This document shows positions 1 through 8,216 of a stretch of 64,000 nucleotides of DNA, piece after piece. Where the stretch lies: NCBI RefSeq assembly GCF_013283195.1, contig NZ_JABEKT010000003.1:62001-126000 (forward strand). Reading direction: 5' to 3'. This DNA is from Ensifer adhaerens (GTDB taxonomy: Bacteria; Pseudomonadota; Alphaproteobacteria; Rhizobiales; Rhizobiaceae). Each line of letters opens with the position of its first letter. The stretch's first letter is position 1. A program made the translations under genes and the position numbers. Under the pieces are notes generated by a model that worked only from the letters and a program-made list of their open reading frames with translations, was not told the DNA's origin and ran no database searches.

Positions 1-34
1 ATTTTTGCAGGTGGTGAATGTCGAGAAAGGCCAT
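1..34 (-). CDS. ABC transporter ATP-binding protein, N-terminus only
   Basis: Only the first 11 codons lie in the window, reading leftwards from an ATG at 34 (MAFLDIHHLQK). The start follows the stop of the upstream permease gene after 2 bases. The position at the end of a binding-protein/permease/permease operon, together with the L-D-I-x-x-L-x-K opening typical of importer ATPases, points to the nucleotide-binding subunit that powers the transporter. No Walker motifs are visible because the gene runs off the left edge, so the assignment rests on context. Confidence 0.6.
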   Translation of the reverse strand, partial: MAFLDIHHLQK

Positions 35-36
35 GG

Positions 37-825
37 TCAGCGTCTCACGGTGGAATATCTGGAAAAGCGGGTGACGAGCTGGATCAGCCCCATGCAGGCC
101 CAGGTGATGGCAAAGGCGACGACGGCGAGCGCCGAGGGCTCATAGGCCCGATTGCCGCCCATCCAGACCATGTAGGGGCCGAAGGAATTGACATTCAGCA
201 GGGCCGCGAAGACGTATTCGCCGATGACGATCGCAAACGTCAGGAACGCACCCGACAGCACCGAGACGAACACATTCGGCAGGATGACGACGGCAAGGAC
301 CCGCGCCCAGCCGGCCCCCAGCGACTGTGCCGCCTCTGTGAGGCTGGCGATGTCGATGGTGCGCAGGCCCGTATCCACCGAGCGATACATGTAAGGCAGT
401 GCCAGCGTCGCATAGCCGAAAAGCAAAAGGAGATTGGTGCCCAACCAGGTGCCGGTCAGCGGCAGGACCGAAGAGGTGTTGTAGATGCGGATATATCCGA
501 AGACGATCACGATGGGCGGAATGACCAGCGGCAGGAGCGTGATGAACTCGATGATCGGCCGCAGACCGGGAAGCTTGAGCCTTACGAAATAGGCCGTCGG
601 CACGACAAGGAGGATACCGAGCACGATGGTCAGCAAGGCCAGCAAGACCGAATAGCCGAAGGTCTGCTGGAACTGCGGGTCGGCGAGCACGATCCGGTAC
701 GCTTCGAAGCTGTATTCGCCGCGCTTCATGCGCATCGAGAAATCAAACATGCCGGCAAGCGGCAACAGGAAATAGAGACCGCCAAGGGCGACGGCGAGCC
801 AGGAGCAGATGCGTTTTCCCGTCAT
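37..825 (-). CDS. ABC transporter permease (PotC/PhnV-like)
   Basis: This 262-residue inner-membrane permease starts at an ATG (825) that overlaps the stop of the preceding permease gene by 4 bases (ATGA), which implies translational coupling. The reading frame stays open further upstream, but that extension lies inside the neighbouring gene and reads as arginine-rich noise. Six or so hydrophobic segments are visible. The cytoplasmic EAA loop that docks the ATPase reads EAAQSLGAGWARV, about 90 residues from the C-terminus. The family imports polyamines, ferric iron or 2-aminoethylphosphonate, and the sequence alone does not fix the substrate. Confidence 0.85.
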   Translation of the reverse strand: MTGKRICSWLAVALGGLYFLLPLAGMFDFSMRMKRGEYSFEAYRIVLADPQFQQTFGYSVLLALLTIVLGILLVVPTAYFVRLKLPGLRPIIEFITLLPLVIPPIVIVFGYIRIYNTSSVLPLTGTWLGTNLLLLFGYATLALPYMYRSVDTGLRTIDIASLTEAAQSLGAGWARVLAVVILPNVFVSVLSGAFLTFAIVIGEYVFAALLNVNSFGPYMVWMGGNRAYEPSALAVVAFAITWACMGLIQLVTRFSRYSTVRR

Positions 826-1706
826 TTGACCCACCGTTCGGCACGCATGCGCAAGAGGATGTAGATGCCATTGGCGATCGCGGTCAGAAGGATCATCCCA
901 AAGGCGATGGCATAGCCGAGATGCGGATCGTTGAGCACGTCGCCACGGATCTGCGCGAAGAGCACGATCGGCGCGATGGAAAGCGAGGAGCCGGTGAGCG
1001 CGATGGCGGTTGCGACCGCTCCAAAGGCATTGGCAAAGAGCAGCGCCAGCGTGCCGAGCAGCGAGGGCCACAACACCGGCAGCGCCACCAGCTGCCAATA
1101 TTGGGCGCCGGTGGCGCCGAGACTTTCGGCCGCCTCGCGCCATTCGCGGCGCAGGCCCTCCAGCGCAGGCGTGATGATCAGCACCATCAGCGGGATCTGG
1201 AAATAGAGATAGGTGAGTGCCAGCCCCAGAAAGGAGACTATGCTGAAGCCGGAGCCGTAGAGATTGATGCCGAACCAGTTGCGCAGCAGCATGGTCACGA
1301 AGCCGAGCCGGCCAAGCGTGGCGATGAAGGCAAAGGCGAGCGGCACGCCGGCGAAATTCGATGCGACGCCCGAGAAGGTGAGGATGCTGTTGCGGAGCGA
1401 GCGCGGCAGGTCGCCGAGCGTGATCGCGGCAGCGATGAGGAAGCCGAGAAGACAGCCGAGCGCCGCTGTCAGCAGGCTGAGTTCGACAGAAATCCAGAAG
1501 GCAGACCGGATGGAAGGTGACAGGAGCTTGCCAAGGTTGTCCAACGTCACCTGTCCTTGCGGATTGCGGAAGGCGCCGATGACGATGTTGAGTGTCGGCA
1601 AGATCAGGAACAGCGTGGCGAACAGGAAGAACGGAGCGACTCCGATCCAGCTGAGGAGGTGTCGCGGCCGCAAGGCCGCCGGCAGGATAGCGGCGCTTGT
1701 CGTCAT
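822..1706 (-). CDS. ABC transporter permease (PotB/PhnU-like)
   Basis: This 294-residue inner-membrane permease starts at the ATG at 1706. It shows a hydrophobic N-terminal helix, a large periplasmic stretch and an EAA loop (EAAESLGATGAQYW) about 100 residues from the end. It is the first of two permeases that would form the heterodimeric channel. It is preceded by the binding-protein gene with a 71-base gap holding a strong hairpin, and overlaps the second permease by 4 bases. The family is the spermidine/putrescine, Fe(III) or phosphonate type. Nearby amine-catabolic genes make a polyamine-like substrate attractive, but that is inference. Confidence 0.87.
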   Translation of the reverse strand: MTTSAAILPAALRPRHLLSWIGVAPFFLFATLFLILPTLNIVIGAFRNPQGQVTLDNLGKLLSPSIRSAFWISVELSLLTAALGCLLGFLIAAAITLGDLPRSLRNSILTFSGVASNFAGVPLAFAFIATLGRLGFVTMLLRNWFGINLYGSGFSIVSFLGLALTYLYFQIPLMVLIITPALEGLRREWREAAESLGATGAQYWQLVALPVLWPSLLGTLALLFANAFGAVATAIALTGSSLSIAPIVLFAQIRGDVLNDPHLGYAIAFGMILLTAIANGIYILLRMRAERWVK

Positions 1707-1730
1707 CGGATTGTTTCCCGGGTGTATTGT

Positions 1731-1767
1731 GTCCGAAGGCCCCGCGAGAGGCGCGAAACCTTCGGAC
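1731..1767 (-). other. Intercistronic hairpin between binding-protein and permease genes
   Basis: Perfect 9-base arms GTCCGAAGG (1731-1739) and CCTTCGGAC (1759-1767) enclose 19 bases that can form a smaller CGCG stem. No T-run follows on the coding strand. Such hairpins after a binding-protein gene commonly protect the upstream mRNA or attenuate read-through, giving more binding protein than permease. That role is inferred. Confidence 0.6.
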
Positions 1768-1777
1768 GGATGCGGCG

Positions 1778-2896
1778 TTACTTCACGTTGGCGCCGACCA
1801 CCTTGTCCCAGCCTTCGACAATGGCGCCCTTGTTGGCGTCCAGCGCCTCGACGCTCGGGAAGACCGCCTTTTCATAGGCTTCAGCCGGCGGCAGCTTGTC
1901 GAGCAGGTCCTGCGGGAATTTTCCTGCTTTAAGCATGGCGTTGAAGCGCGCAGGGTGGCAATAGCCCTTCAGCCAGCCGGTCTGGCCTTCATCGGAATAG
2001 AGGTATTCCATCCAGAGCTTGGCGGCGTTCGGGTGTGGCGCATAGGCCGAGATCGCCTGGACATAGACGCCGGCGACGACGCCCGTCGTCGGCACGATGA
2101 CATCCATCGGCGGGTTGCCGTTGAGCGCATCGCGCCAGGCGAGCAGGTTGTAATCCCAGGCGGCGATGATCGGCGTTTGGCCCTGTGCGATGGTGCCGGC
2201 CTTGCCAAGCACAGGCACGAAGTTGCCGGCCTTGTTCAGTTCCGCGAAGAGTTCCAGGCCCTTGGCTCCGGATTGGGCGCCCGGCTCCGCGCCGCGCGAA
2301 ATGCCCGCCGACATCAACGCCAGGATCGCCTGGGCAGATGAACGCGGATCGCCCGTGAGCGCGACGGAGCCGGAGTATTCCGCCTTGGTCAGGTCGGACC
2401 AGTCGGCCGGCGGAGTCTGGACCAGGTCCTTGTTGATGCCGAAGGCCATGACACCATAGTAGTCGCCATACCAGTAGCCGTCCGCATCCTTGATATTGTC
2501 CGGGATTTCGTCCCAGGTTGCCACCTTGTAGGGCTGCAACAGGCCTTCTTTCGTGGCCGCGGGCGCAAAGGCGAGGCCGAGATCGACGACGTCAGGCGCC
2601 TGCGAACCCGTATTGCCCTTGTTGGAGCGGATGGCCTCCAGTTCGTCGGCCGTGCCGGCATCCGGGTTGAGTTCGTTGACGGTGATGCCGGGATACTTTG
2701 CCTTGAAGCCTTCGATGACCCCGCCGTAATTGCACCAGTCATGCGGCAGGGCGATGACTGTGAGCATGCCTTCCTTCGTGGCGGCATCGACGAGGGCCTG
2801 CGGCGCCTCCGCACGGGCAAGGCCCGGCAGCGCGGCGGCGATGGCAAGCGTGGAAACGAAGGCCGAGCGGGCGGCGTAAGATAGGCGCGTCTTCAT
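1778..2896 (-). CDS. Periplasmic substrate-binding protein of ABC importer
   Basis: This 372-residue secreted protein starts at the ATG at 2896, placed 5-10 bases after an AGGAGGA ribosome site. The N-terminus is a classical signal peptide (positive MKTR, a hydrophobic stretch, cleavage near A-R-A-E at about 28-30). The mature part has the PotD/AfuA-type fold, with stretches such as APDVVDLG and WYGDYYGVMAFGIN and a C-terminal segment PNAAKLWMEYLYSDEGQ characteristic of this binding-protein cluster. It delivers substrate to the permeases encoded downstream. The substrate is probably an amine, iron or phosphonate compound and is not resolved. Confidence 0.88.
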   Translation of the reverse strand: MKTRLSYAARSAFVSTLAIAAALPGLARAEAPQALVDAATKEGMLTVIALPHDWCNYGGVIEGFKAKYPGITVNELNPDAGTADELEAIRSNKGNTGSQAPDVVDLGLAFAPAATKEGLLQPYKVATWDEIPDNIKDADGYWYGDYYGVMAFGINKDLVQTPPADWSDLTKAEYSGSVALTGDPRSSAQAILALMSAGISRGAEPGAQSGAKGLELFAELNKAGNFVPVLGKAGTIAQGQTPIIAAWDYNLLAWRDALNGNPPMDVIVPTTGVVAGVYVQAISAYAPHPNAAKLWMEYLYSDEGQTGWLKGYCHPARFNAMLKAGKFPQDLLDKLPPAEAYEKAVFPSVEALDANKGAIVEGWDKVVGANVK

Positions 2897-3121
2897 GAAG
2901 TCCTCCTGTTTGCCGTCCGTGACGGCCGTTGAGCGTTGGCTTGCAGTCGTTAATCGGCAGTCGGCCGCGATCGGGTTCGCTGCATTCCGGTTCCCCCGCA
3001 CTCTGTCTGCATCCTCAGGGGCGGCATCGGTGCGTTTCGTGTAGGCGGAGCATGTAACAATTGGACAACAATCAAACGTCCATTATCATGCATTCGACTG
3101 TACCAATTTCGGAGACAAGCC
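2897..3121. promoter_or_regulatory. Divergent promoter region between ABC operon and MocR gene
   Basis: The 225-base gap separates two genes reading away from each other. An inverted pair AATTGG (3059-3064) and CCAATT (3103-3108) flanks an AT-richer stretch just upstream of the regulator start. MocR proteins usually bind paired sites in such divergent gaps, so these are the best candidate operator halves. The assignment rests on position and symmetry only. Confidence 0.4.
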
Positions 3122-4591
3122 TTGGCCAAACAGCTCGAGGGCCCTATCCTGCCCTTCCTTCGCCTGGACGCGGGCATCGCCTTGCCAAAATTCCGACAGG
3201 TGCAGGACCAATTGCGCATGGCGATCCTGCAGGGGCACTTGCGTGCCGGCACGCGATTGCCGGCAAGCCGCATTCTTGCAGAAGAGCTGGGCCTGTCGCG
3301 CCAGACCCTCGTACGCGTGCTGGAAAATCTGAAAGCGGAGGGCTATCTGGAGGCGCGGCAGGGAGCGGGCACCTTTGTTTCGGCTGCCCTTCCTCTTCGG
3401 CCGAAACCGGCACGGTCGGCGCAGGCAGATGGCGATGCATCGCCCAGGCTGTCGCGGATCGGCGCCTTGTCGCGCGGGGTTTCGGCGGAAATCGGCCGCG
3501 TGCAACCAAAACCCTTCCTGCCCAACCAGCCGGCGCTCGACCAGTTTCCTTTCGCCATCTGGCGCAAATGCTGGAACGCCGCGGCCCGCGGCGGCCGGGT
3601 GGGCATGGGCTACGGTGATGTCGCGGGAGAGCTGGTTCTGCGCCAGCGGATCGCAGAATACCTCGCCTTGCACCGGCGCGATCCTTGCGATCCCGAGCAG
3701 ATCGTCATTACGCCAGGCGGACATGCCGCCTTCACGCTCGCCGCACTGGCACTGGCCGATCCGGGTGACGGTGTCTGGTTCGAAGACCCCGGCCCCGTCA
3801 CTACCTCTCACCTGTTCCGCACGCTGGGCCTCAATCTCTGCCTTGCCGATGTCGATGCGGACGGCATGGACGTCGCGGGCGCCATGGCGCGTCATCCGGA
3901 TGCGCGGCTCGCCTTCGTCATGCCGTCGCGTCATCATCCCCTCGGCGTGACGCTCTCCCTGCCGCGTCGACTTGCCCTTCTCGAATGGGCGCGGGCGAAC
4001 GACAGCTGGATCATCGAGGACGACTATGACAGCGAGTTTCGCTACGACGGGGCGCCCCTCCCCTCAATACGCTCCATCGACAGTCATGGCAGGGTGATCT
4101 ACGCGGGCAGCTTCAGCAAGGCGCTCTATCCCGGCATCCGCATTGGCTATCTCGTGCTGCCGCAGCCACTCGTCGGCACCTTCCGCAATCTTTCGGGCCT
4201 GATCCATCGCAGCGTGCCGGTTGAAGCGCAGCTCGCGCTTGCCGAATTTATCGGTGGTGGGCATTTCGCCAGCCACCTACGGCGCATGCGCAGCCTCTAT
4301 GGCGAGCGGCGCAGCGCCTTTATCGAGGCGGGACAGTCCGCTCTTGCCGGGCTCGCCCAGATCGACTGTTCCGAAAGCGGTCTCAACGCGCTGGCGTGGC
4401 TTGCGAACGGGCGCGAAGACCGGGCAGTCCAGCGCGATGTGCTGGAGACCGGCCTGCAATGCTACCCGCTCTCCGACTATGCCATTGCGACCCGAAGGCC
4501 TGGCGCACTCATCCTCGGCTATGCCGGCGTGCCGGCGGAGCGTATGCGGTCCTATCTCGGCCGCTTCGCCGAGGCGCTGTCCCGGCCGTGA
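3122..4591 (+). CDS. MocR/GabR-family PLP-dependent transcriptional regulator
   Basis: This 489-residue regulator combines an N-terminal GntR winged helix (about 20-85, with LPASRILAEELGLSRQT) and a C-terminal type I aminotransferase fold. The cofactor region is intact: the D-D-Y-D-S-E-F-R motif near 300 and the Schiff-base lysine in GSFSKALYPG at about 333. The start is taken as TTG at 3122, preceded by GGAG seven bases upstream. MocR proteins sense PLP adducts of amino compounds (GabR: GABA; PdxR: PLP; TauR: taurine). The divergent ABC importer and the amine-type catabolic operon to the right are the likely targets. Confidence 0.9.
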   Translation: MAKQLEGPILPFLRLDAGIALPKFRQVQDQLRMAILQGHLRAGTRLPASRILAEELGLSRQTLVRVLENLKAEGYLEARQGAGTFVSAALPLRPKPARSAQADGDASPRLSRIGALSRGVSAEIGRVQPKPFLPNQPALDQFPFAIWRKCWNAAARGGRVGMGYGDVAGELVLRQRIAEYLALHRRDPCDPEQIVITPGGHAAFTLAALALADPGDGVWFEDPGPVTTSHLFRTLGLNLCLADVDADGMDVAGAMARHPDARLAFVMPSRHHPLGVTLSLPRRLALLEWARANDSWIIEDDYDSEFRYDGAPLPSIRSIDSHGRVIYAGSFSKALYPGIRIGYLVLPQPLVGTFRNLSGLIHRSVPVEAQLALAEFIGGGHFASHLRRMRSLYGERRSAFIEAGQSALAGLAQIDCSESGLNALAWLANGREDRAVQRDVLETGLQCYPLSDYAIATRRPGALILGYAGVPAERMRSYLGRFAEALSRP

Positions 4592-4740
4592 CGCGGGCGA
4601 CGTCGCGGCAAAGGGCGCCCGCCGGTAAGGCGGGCCAGTATCCCGCGAACAAGCGCCTCTATGACAAGCGCCCATTTGCGCGGCTCTTCGGGATCATCAG
4701 GATCCCGACGGGCAACAACATGACCGATGCCGCGCAACAT
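4552..4740 (-). CDS. Possible small hypothetical protein after betA
   Basis: A 62-residue frame starts at an ATG (4740) 10 bases after the betA stop, with GAGG overlapping that stop codon as a possible ribosome site. The protein is Arg/Pro-rich with one amphipathic helix (KWALVIEALVRGIL). Its last 40 bases overlap the convergent MocR gene, and two GC hairpins fall inside or beside it. It could equally be chance coding in a GC-rich gap, and no family was recognised. Confidence 0.3.
   Translation of the reverse strand: MLRGIGHVVARRDPDDPEEPRKWALVIEALVRGILARLTGGRPLPRRRPRHGRDSASAKRPR
4617..4708. terminator. Hairpins between convergent MocR and betA genes
   Basis: Two perfect hairpins occupy the convergent gap. 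GCCCGCC/GGCGGGC at 4617-4635 has a 5-base loop, and TCGGGATC/GATCCCGA at 4688-4708 has a 5-base loop. Neither is followed by a T-run on either strand, so rho-independent termination is doubtful, but the placement between converging genes fits transcript-end structures. Confidence 0.35.
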
Positions 4741-4750
4741 CGCGGTCGCC

Positions 4751-6436
4751 TCACTGCCCGACGGCACGCAGCGGCTTGCCGCTGCGTTGGGAGACGCCGA
4801 CACCGGGCGCCATGCCGACCTGTGCATTGGAGGCAGCAAGCAGCGGCTTGCCGCGCACCATGTCCGAGCCACGCTCGGCGAGCATGATCGTCGGCGCATT
4901 GAGGTTGGCGTTGGGCTCTGCCGGGAAGACGGAGCTGTCGATGACCCGCAGGCCGCCAATGCCGCGCACCCGTAGTTCGCTGTCGACGACGGCCATCTCG
5001 TCCTCACCCATGCGGCAGGAGCCACAGGGGTGGTAGGTGCTTTCCATGGTCTCGCGCACCCAGGCGTCGATCTCGTCATTCGTGCGAACATTCGTCCCGG
5101 GGGCGATTTCTTCGCCGCGGAAGCGGTCAAAGGCCGGCTGGGCGATGATCTCCCGCGTCAGTCGCAAGCAGCGGCGGAAACCTTCCCGGTCCTCCTCGCG
5201 GTCAAGATAGTTGAAGAGGATATCCGGCTGCTCGTGCGCCTCCGGCGAGCGCAGCCGCACATGACCGCGGCTCTTCGGCTTGTTCGGTCCGGTCAGCACC
5301 ATGAACCCGTGACCGTCGAGCGGTTTCTTGCCGTCGTAGCGCATGGCGGCGGGCAGGAAATGGAACTGTATATCCGGCCATTGCAGCGACGCATCGGAAC
5401 GGATGAAGCCGCCGCTCTCGAAATGGTTGGAGACCGACAGACCCTTCTTGAACAGCAGCCACTCGGCGCCGATCAGGGCGCGGCTGAGGAGACCCATCTT
5501 GCCGTTGAGCGTGATCGGCTCCTTGCAGGCGTACTGGATGTAGACTTCGGAGTGGTCCTGCAGATTCTCGCCGACGCCCGGCAGATCATGCAGCAGCTCG
5601 ACGCCCGCCTTTTGCAGCACCGCAGCCGGGCCGATGCCGGAGCGTTGCAGCAGGTGCGGCGAGCCGATCGGGCCGGAGGATATCAGCACCTCCCGGCTCG
5701 CCTTCGCCACGACGCGCTGCCCGCCGAGTTCGTACTCGACGCCGATGGCGCGTTTGCCTTCCAGCAGCACGCGCCGCGTCATGGCATGGGTGACGACGGT
5801 GAGGTTCGGCCGGCTCATCGCCGGCTTCAGATAGGCATTGGCCGTCGACCAGCGCACGCCGTCCTTGACCGTCATGTGCATGGGGCCGAAGCCTTCCTGC
5901 ATATGGCCGTTCGGATCCTGCGTCGTGATGTAGCCCGCTTCGTGGCCCGCATCGACGAAGGCCTTGTAGAGCGGGTTCTTCATCCTGTTGCCGGCGTTCG
6001 TGGCGAGCGGGCCGGAAGCGCCGCGATAGGCGTCGCCCCCGTCCTGCCAGTTTTCGGCGCGCTGGAAATAGGGCAGGCAATTGGCATAGCGCCAGCCACG
6101 TGCGCCCAACTCCTCCCACTCATCAAAATCGCGGGCGTGGCCGCGCATGTAGACGAGCCCGTTGATCGAGGAGGAACCGCCGATGACTTTCCCGCGCGGG
6201 CAATGGACCCGGCGACCGTCAAGACCGGGCTCCGGCAGCGTCATGTATTTCCAGTTGTACTTGGTGCCGTTCATCGGAATGGACAGCGCCGTTGGCATCT
6301 GGATGAAGATCGACTTGTCGCTGCCGCCATATTCGAGAACCAGAACCTTCGTGGCCGGATCTTCCGAAAGGCGATTGGCGAGCACGCAGCCGGCCGATCC
6401 GGCGCCGATGATGATGAAGTCGTAGGTCTCGTTCAT
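4751..6436 (-). CDS. betA: Choline dehydrogenase-like GMC oxidoreductase
   Basis: This 561-residue flavoprotein has an N-terminal FAD dinucleotide motif ([19 protein letters not shown], 9-27). It carries the GMC signature region [22 protein letters not shown] and a C-terminal catalytic pair: His469 in [12 protein letters not shown] and an Asn in [11 protein letters not shown]. Length and sequence follow BetA, which oxidises choline to betaine aldehyde, throughout. The genome region carries an aldehyde dehydrogenase and an NCS1 permease in the same operon but no BetI or BetC, so the real alcohol substrate could differ from choline. It is the last clear gene of the leftward operon, 16 bases after the permease. 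Confidence 0.8.
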   Translation of the reverse strand: MNETYDFIIIGAGSAGCVLANRLSEDPATKVLVLEYGGSDKSIFIQMPTALSIPMNGTKYNWKYMTLPEPGLDGRRVHCPRGKVIGGSSSINGLVYMRGHARDFDEWEELGARGWRYANCLPYFQRAENWQDGGDAYRGASGPLATNAGNRMKNPLYKAFVDAGHEAGYITTQDPNGHMQEGFGPMHMTVKDGVRWSTANAYLKPAMSRPNLTVVTHAMTRRVLLEGKRAIGVEYELGGQRVVAKASREVLISSGPIGSPHLLQRSGIGPAAVLQKAGVELLHDLPGVGENLQDHSEVYIQYACKEPITLNGKMGLLSRALIGAEWLLFKKGLSVSNHFESGGFIRSDASLQWPDIQFHFLPAAMRYDGKKPLDGHGFMVLTGPNKPKSRGHVRLRSPEAHEQPDILFNYLDREEDREGFRRCLRLTREIIAQPAFDRFRGEEIAPGTNVRTNDEIDAWVRETMESTYHPCGSCRMGEDEMAVVDSELRVRGIGGLRVIDSSVFPAEPNANLNAPTIMLAERGSDMVRGKPLLAASNAQVGMAPGVGVSQRSGKPLRAVGQ

Positions 6437-6452
6437 GGCTGATATCCCGATG

Positions 6453-7916
6453 TTACGGATAGAGGCCCCAGCCGCGCCCGCGGGCGAGGAGCCGGGTCAG
6501 GACATAGTGCACCGCGCCGGCTGCAAGGCAGGAAGGCACGGAGGCGGTGAGGTATTTGAAGACAGGAAGGCTTTCGAGCGTCTGTGGATTGAACACGAGC
6601 ACGTAGACGCCGAAACCGACGGCAAGTGCAAAGAGGCCGATGGGATTGAAGCCGCCCCAGAAGCGATAGGGACCCTTCTCCTGCGGTCCATGCAGGCTGC
6701 GCATGTCGAGCTTCTGGCCGCGCAGGAAGAAGTAATCGGCGATGCCGATGCCGGCGAGCGCAGAGTTGAGGGCCGAGGTCCAGACGAGGAAGATGAAGAA
6801 GCCGTCGTACATCTGCGGATAGAAGACCACCAGGCCGAGCGGAATGACGCAGAAGAGAAAGAGGATCGCGCCCCACGAGATGGCCCGCACGGTGGCCGTT
6901 CCGACCTGGCGAAGTCCGACGATGGACGTGTAGAGAATGTTCGCCATCGAGGTCATGTTGGCGAAGGCGACGAACAGCAGGGCGATGATGCCGATGATCG
7001 GGCCAGCAATCTTGGTCATCCAGATCGTCGGGTCGCTGTCGCCGAGGGCGACGGCTGCGAGAAGACCAACGATTTCGCCGAGTGCGGCGGCACCAAAGAT
7101 GCCGAGGATGTTCGGCCAGAAGGCGGTGCGTTCGTTCTTGGTGAGGCGGGCGAGATTGCCGATATAGGGCCACCAGGAGAAGCCGGCGGCGAGGTTCACC
7201 TCGACGGCGATCATGAAGTTGAGCGTGTTGTCTTCGAAGGGTGGCGAGAGCGCCGGCATCGCCAGCAGTTCCGCGAAGGAACGATGCTGAAGAATGAGGT
7301 AGAGCATCACGATCATCAGGATCACCAGGGCGGGCGAGACGACCATGTTGAAGAACTTGATCGAGGTCGGCCCCCTGGCGACGATGAACCAGGTGACGAG
7401 GATGGCGCCCACGGCGGCGATGATCATCTTGATGCCGGTGGGATTGGCAGCCTCGCCGGAGCTCAGCGCCGTCAACCCGTCGATCGAGCGGCCGAACATC
7501 ATGGCCAGCACCGCGAGCCAGCCCATGGTCAGCACCACGACGGCCAGCACGTAGACGACGCGGCTGCCGTTGTAACCGAACTGGCTGCGCAGTGCGACGA
7601 ACTGCTCGATGCCGTAGCGGCCGGAAAGCGGCGTCGTGGCCAGCGCCGTCAGCATGACCCCGACGATGTTGCCGATGATGATGGCGGCGATGCCCTCCTT
7701 CGGTCCGACGAACAGACCGACGGAGCCGCCGATCAGGAAGGCCCAGGTGGCGATGGCGAGCGCGGAATTGGCGTAGGTGAACTCCCAGAAACCCCAGAGC
7801 CTTTCCGACGGCAGCAGCGGTGCATCGCCGCGTTCGGCGGCGGCACGGTTGGCGGAGGCTTCCTCCCGGAGGATTTCTGCGGCGGCAAGCCCGCCATTGG
7901 CGACGTGATCAGTCAT
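6453..7916 (-). CDS. NCS1-family permease (purine-cytosine permease-like)
   Basis: This 487-residue integral membrane protein has about 12 hydrophobic segments. The N-terminal motif [26 protein letters not shown] is the hallmark of the NCS1 family, whose members carry nucleobases, hydantoins, thiamine or related compounds by cation symport. The start ATG (7916) follows the stop of a 55-residue membrane protein after one base. The gene lies between an aldehyde dehydrogenase and a GMC dehydrogenase, so it probably imports the compound degraded by this operon. The guanidino or amine nature of that compound is inferred from the ureohydrolase at the operon start. Confidence 0.85.
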   Translation of the reverse strand: MTDHVANGGLAAAEILREEASANRAAAERGDAPLLPSERLWGFWEFTYANSALAIATWAFLIGGSVGLFVGPKEGIAAIIIGNIVGVMLTALATTPLSGRYGIEQFVALRSQFGYNGSRVVYVLAVVVLTMGWLAVLAMMFGRSIDGLTALSSGEAANPTGIKMIIAAVGAILVTWFIVARGPTSIKFFNMVVSPALVILMIVMLYLILQHRSFAELLAMPALSPPFEDNTLNFMIAVEVNLAAGFSWWPYIGNLARLTKNERTAFWPNILGIFGAAALGEIVGLLAAVALGDSDPTIWMTKIAGPIIGIIALLFVAFANMTSMANILYTSIVGLRQVGTATVRAISWGAILFLFCVIPLGLVVFYPQMYDGFFIFLVWTSALNSALAGIGIADYFFLRGQKLDMRSLHGPQEKGPYRFWGGFNPIGLFALAVGFGVYVLVFNPQTLESLPVFKYLTASVPSCLAAGAVHYVLTRLLARGRGWGLYP

Positions 7917-7917
7917 C

Positions 7918-8085
7918 TCACGCCCCCCAGAACCAGGAACCGAGGACCAGCGCGAGCGTCAGCACGGTCATGCCGGCATAATCGAGTTTGCTCATCGTGC
8001 CTTCGAAGCGGCGCCCCGCCTCGATGTCTTCATAGATGCGGGCGCGGCGTCCCAGTTCGTTCTGCCAGGCGACATCGTTTTCCAT
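7918..8085 (-). CDS. Small single-pass membrane protein upstream of NCS1 permease
   Basis: This 55-residue protein starts at an ATG (8085) with a GGGGAA ribosome site, and its stop is one base from the permease start. The first 30 residues are charged (ENDVAWQNELGRRARIYEDIEAGRRFEG). They are followed by one hydrophobic segment ending GSWFWGA at the C-terminus, predicting a cytoplasmic helix plus one membrane span. The near-fused arrangement suggests an accessory subunit of the permease. I recognise no named family. Confidence 0.7.
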   Translation of the reverse strand: MENDVAWQNELGRRARIYEDIEAGRRFEGTMSKLDYAGMTVLTLALVLGSWFWGA

Positions 8086-8216
8086 GTTTCGTTCCCCTAT
8101 CGCGTCGCGCCTTTGGCGTCTTTCCGCGAACACATGCGGCTCCATCAGCCGCCGGTCTCTTGACCGGGCCGCCCATGGGCGGCGACCCGAAATGTTTTCG
8201 CAAGCCGCCCCGGCGC

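Noticed and set aside
826..1143. N-terminal extension of the second permease of the first ABC operon
   Set aside because: The open frame upstream of ATG 825 lies inside the neighbouring permease gene and gives an arginine/histidine-rich sequence unlike a permease. The ATGA overlap start is better.
5030..6442. A 470-codon plus-strand frame opposite betA
   Set aside because: It mirrors the BetA-like gene, has no recognisable domain, and is explained by high GC at third codon positions.
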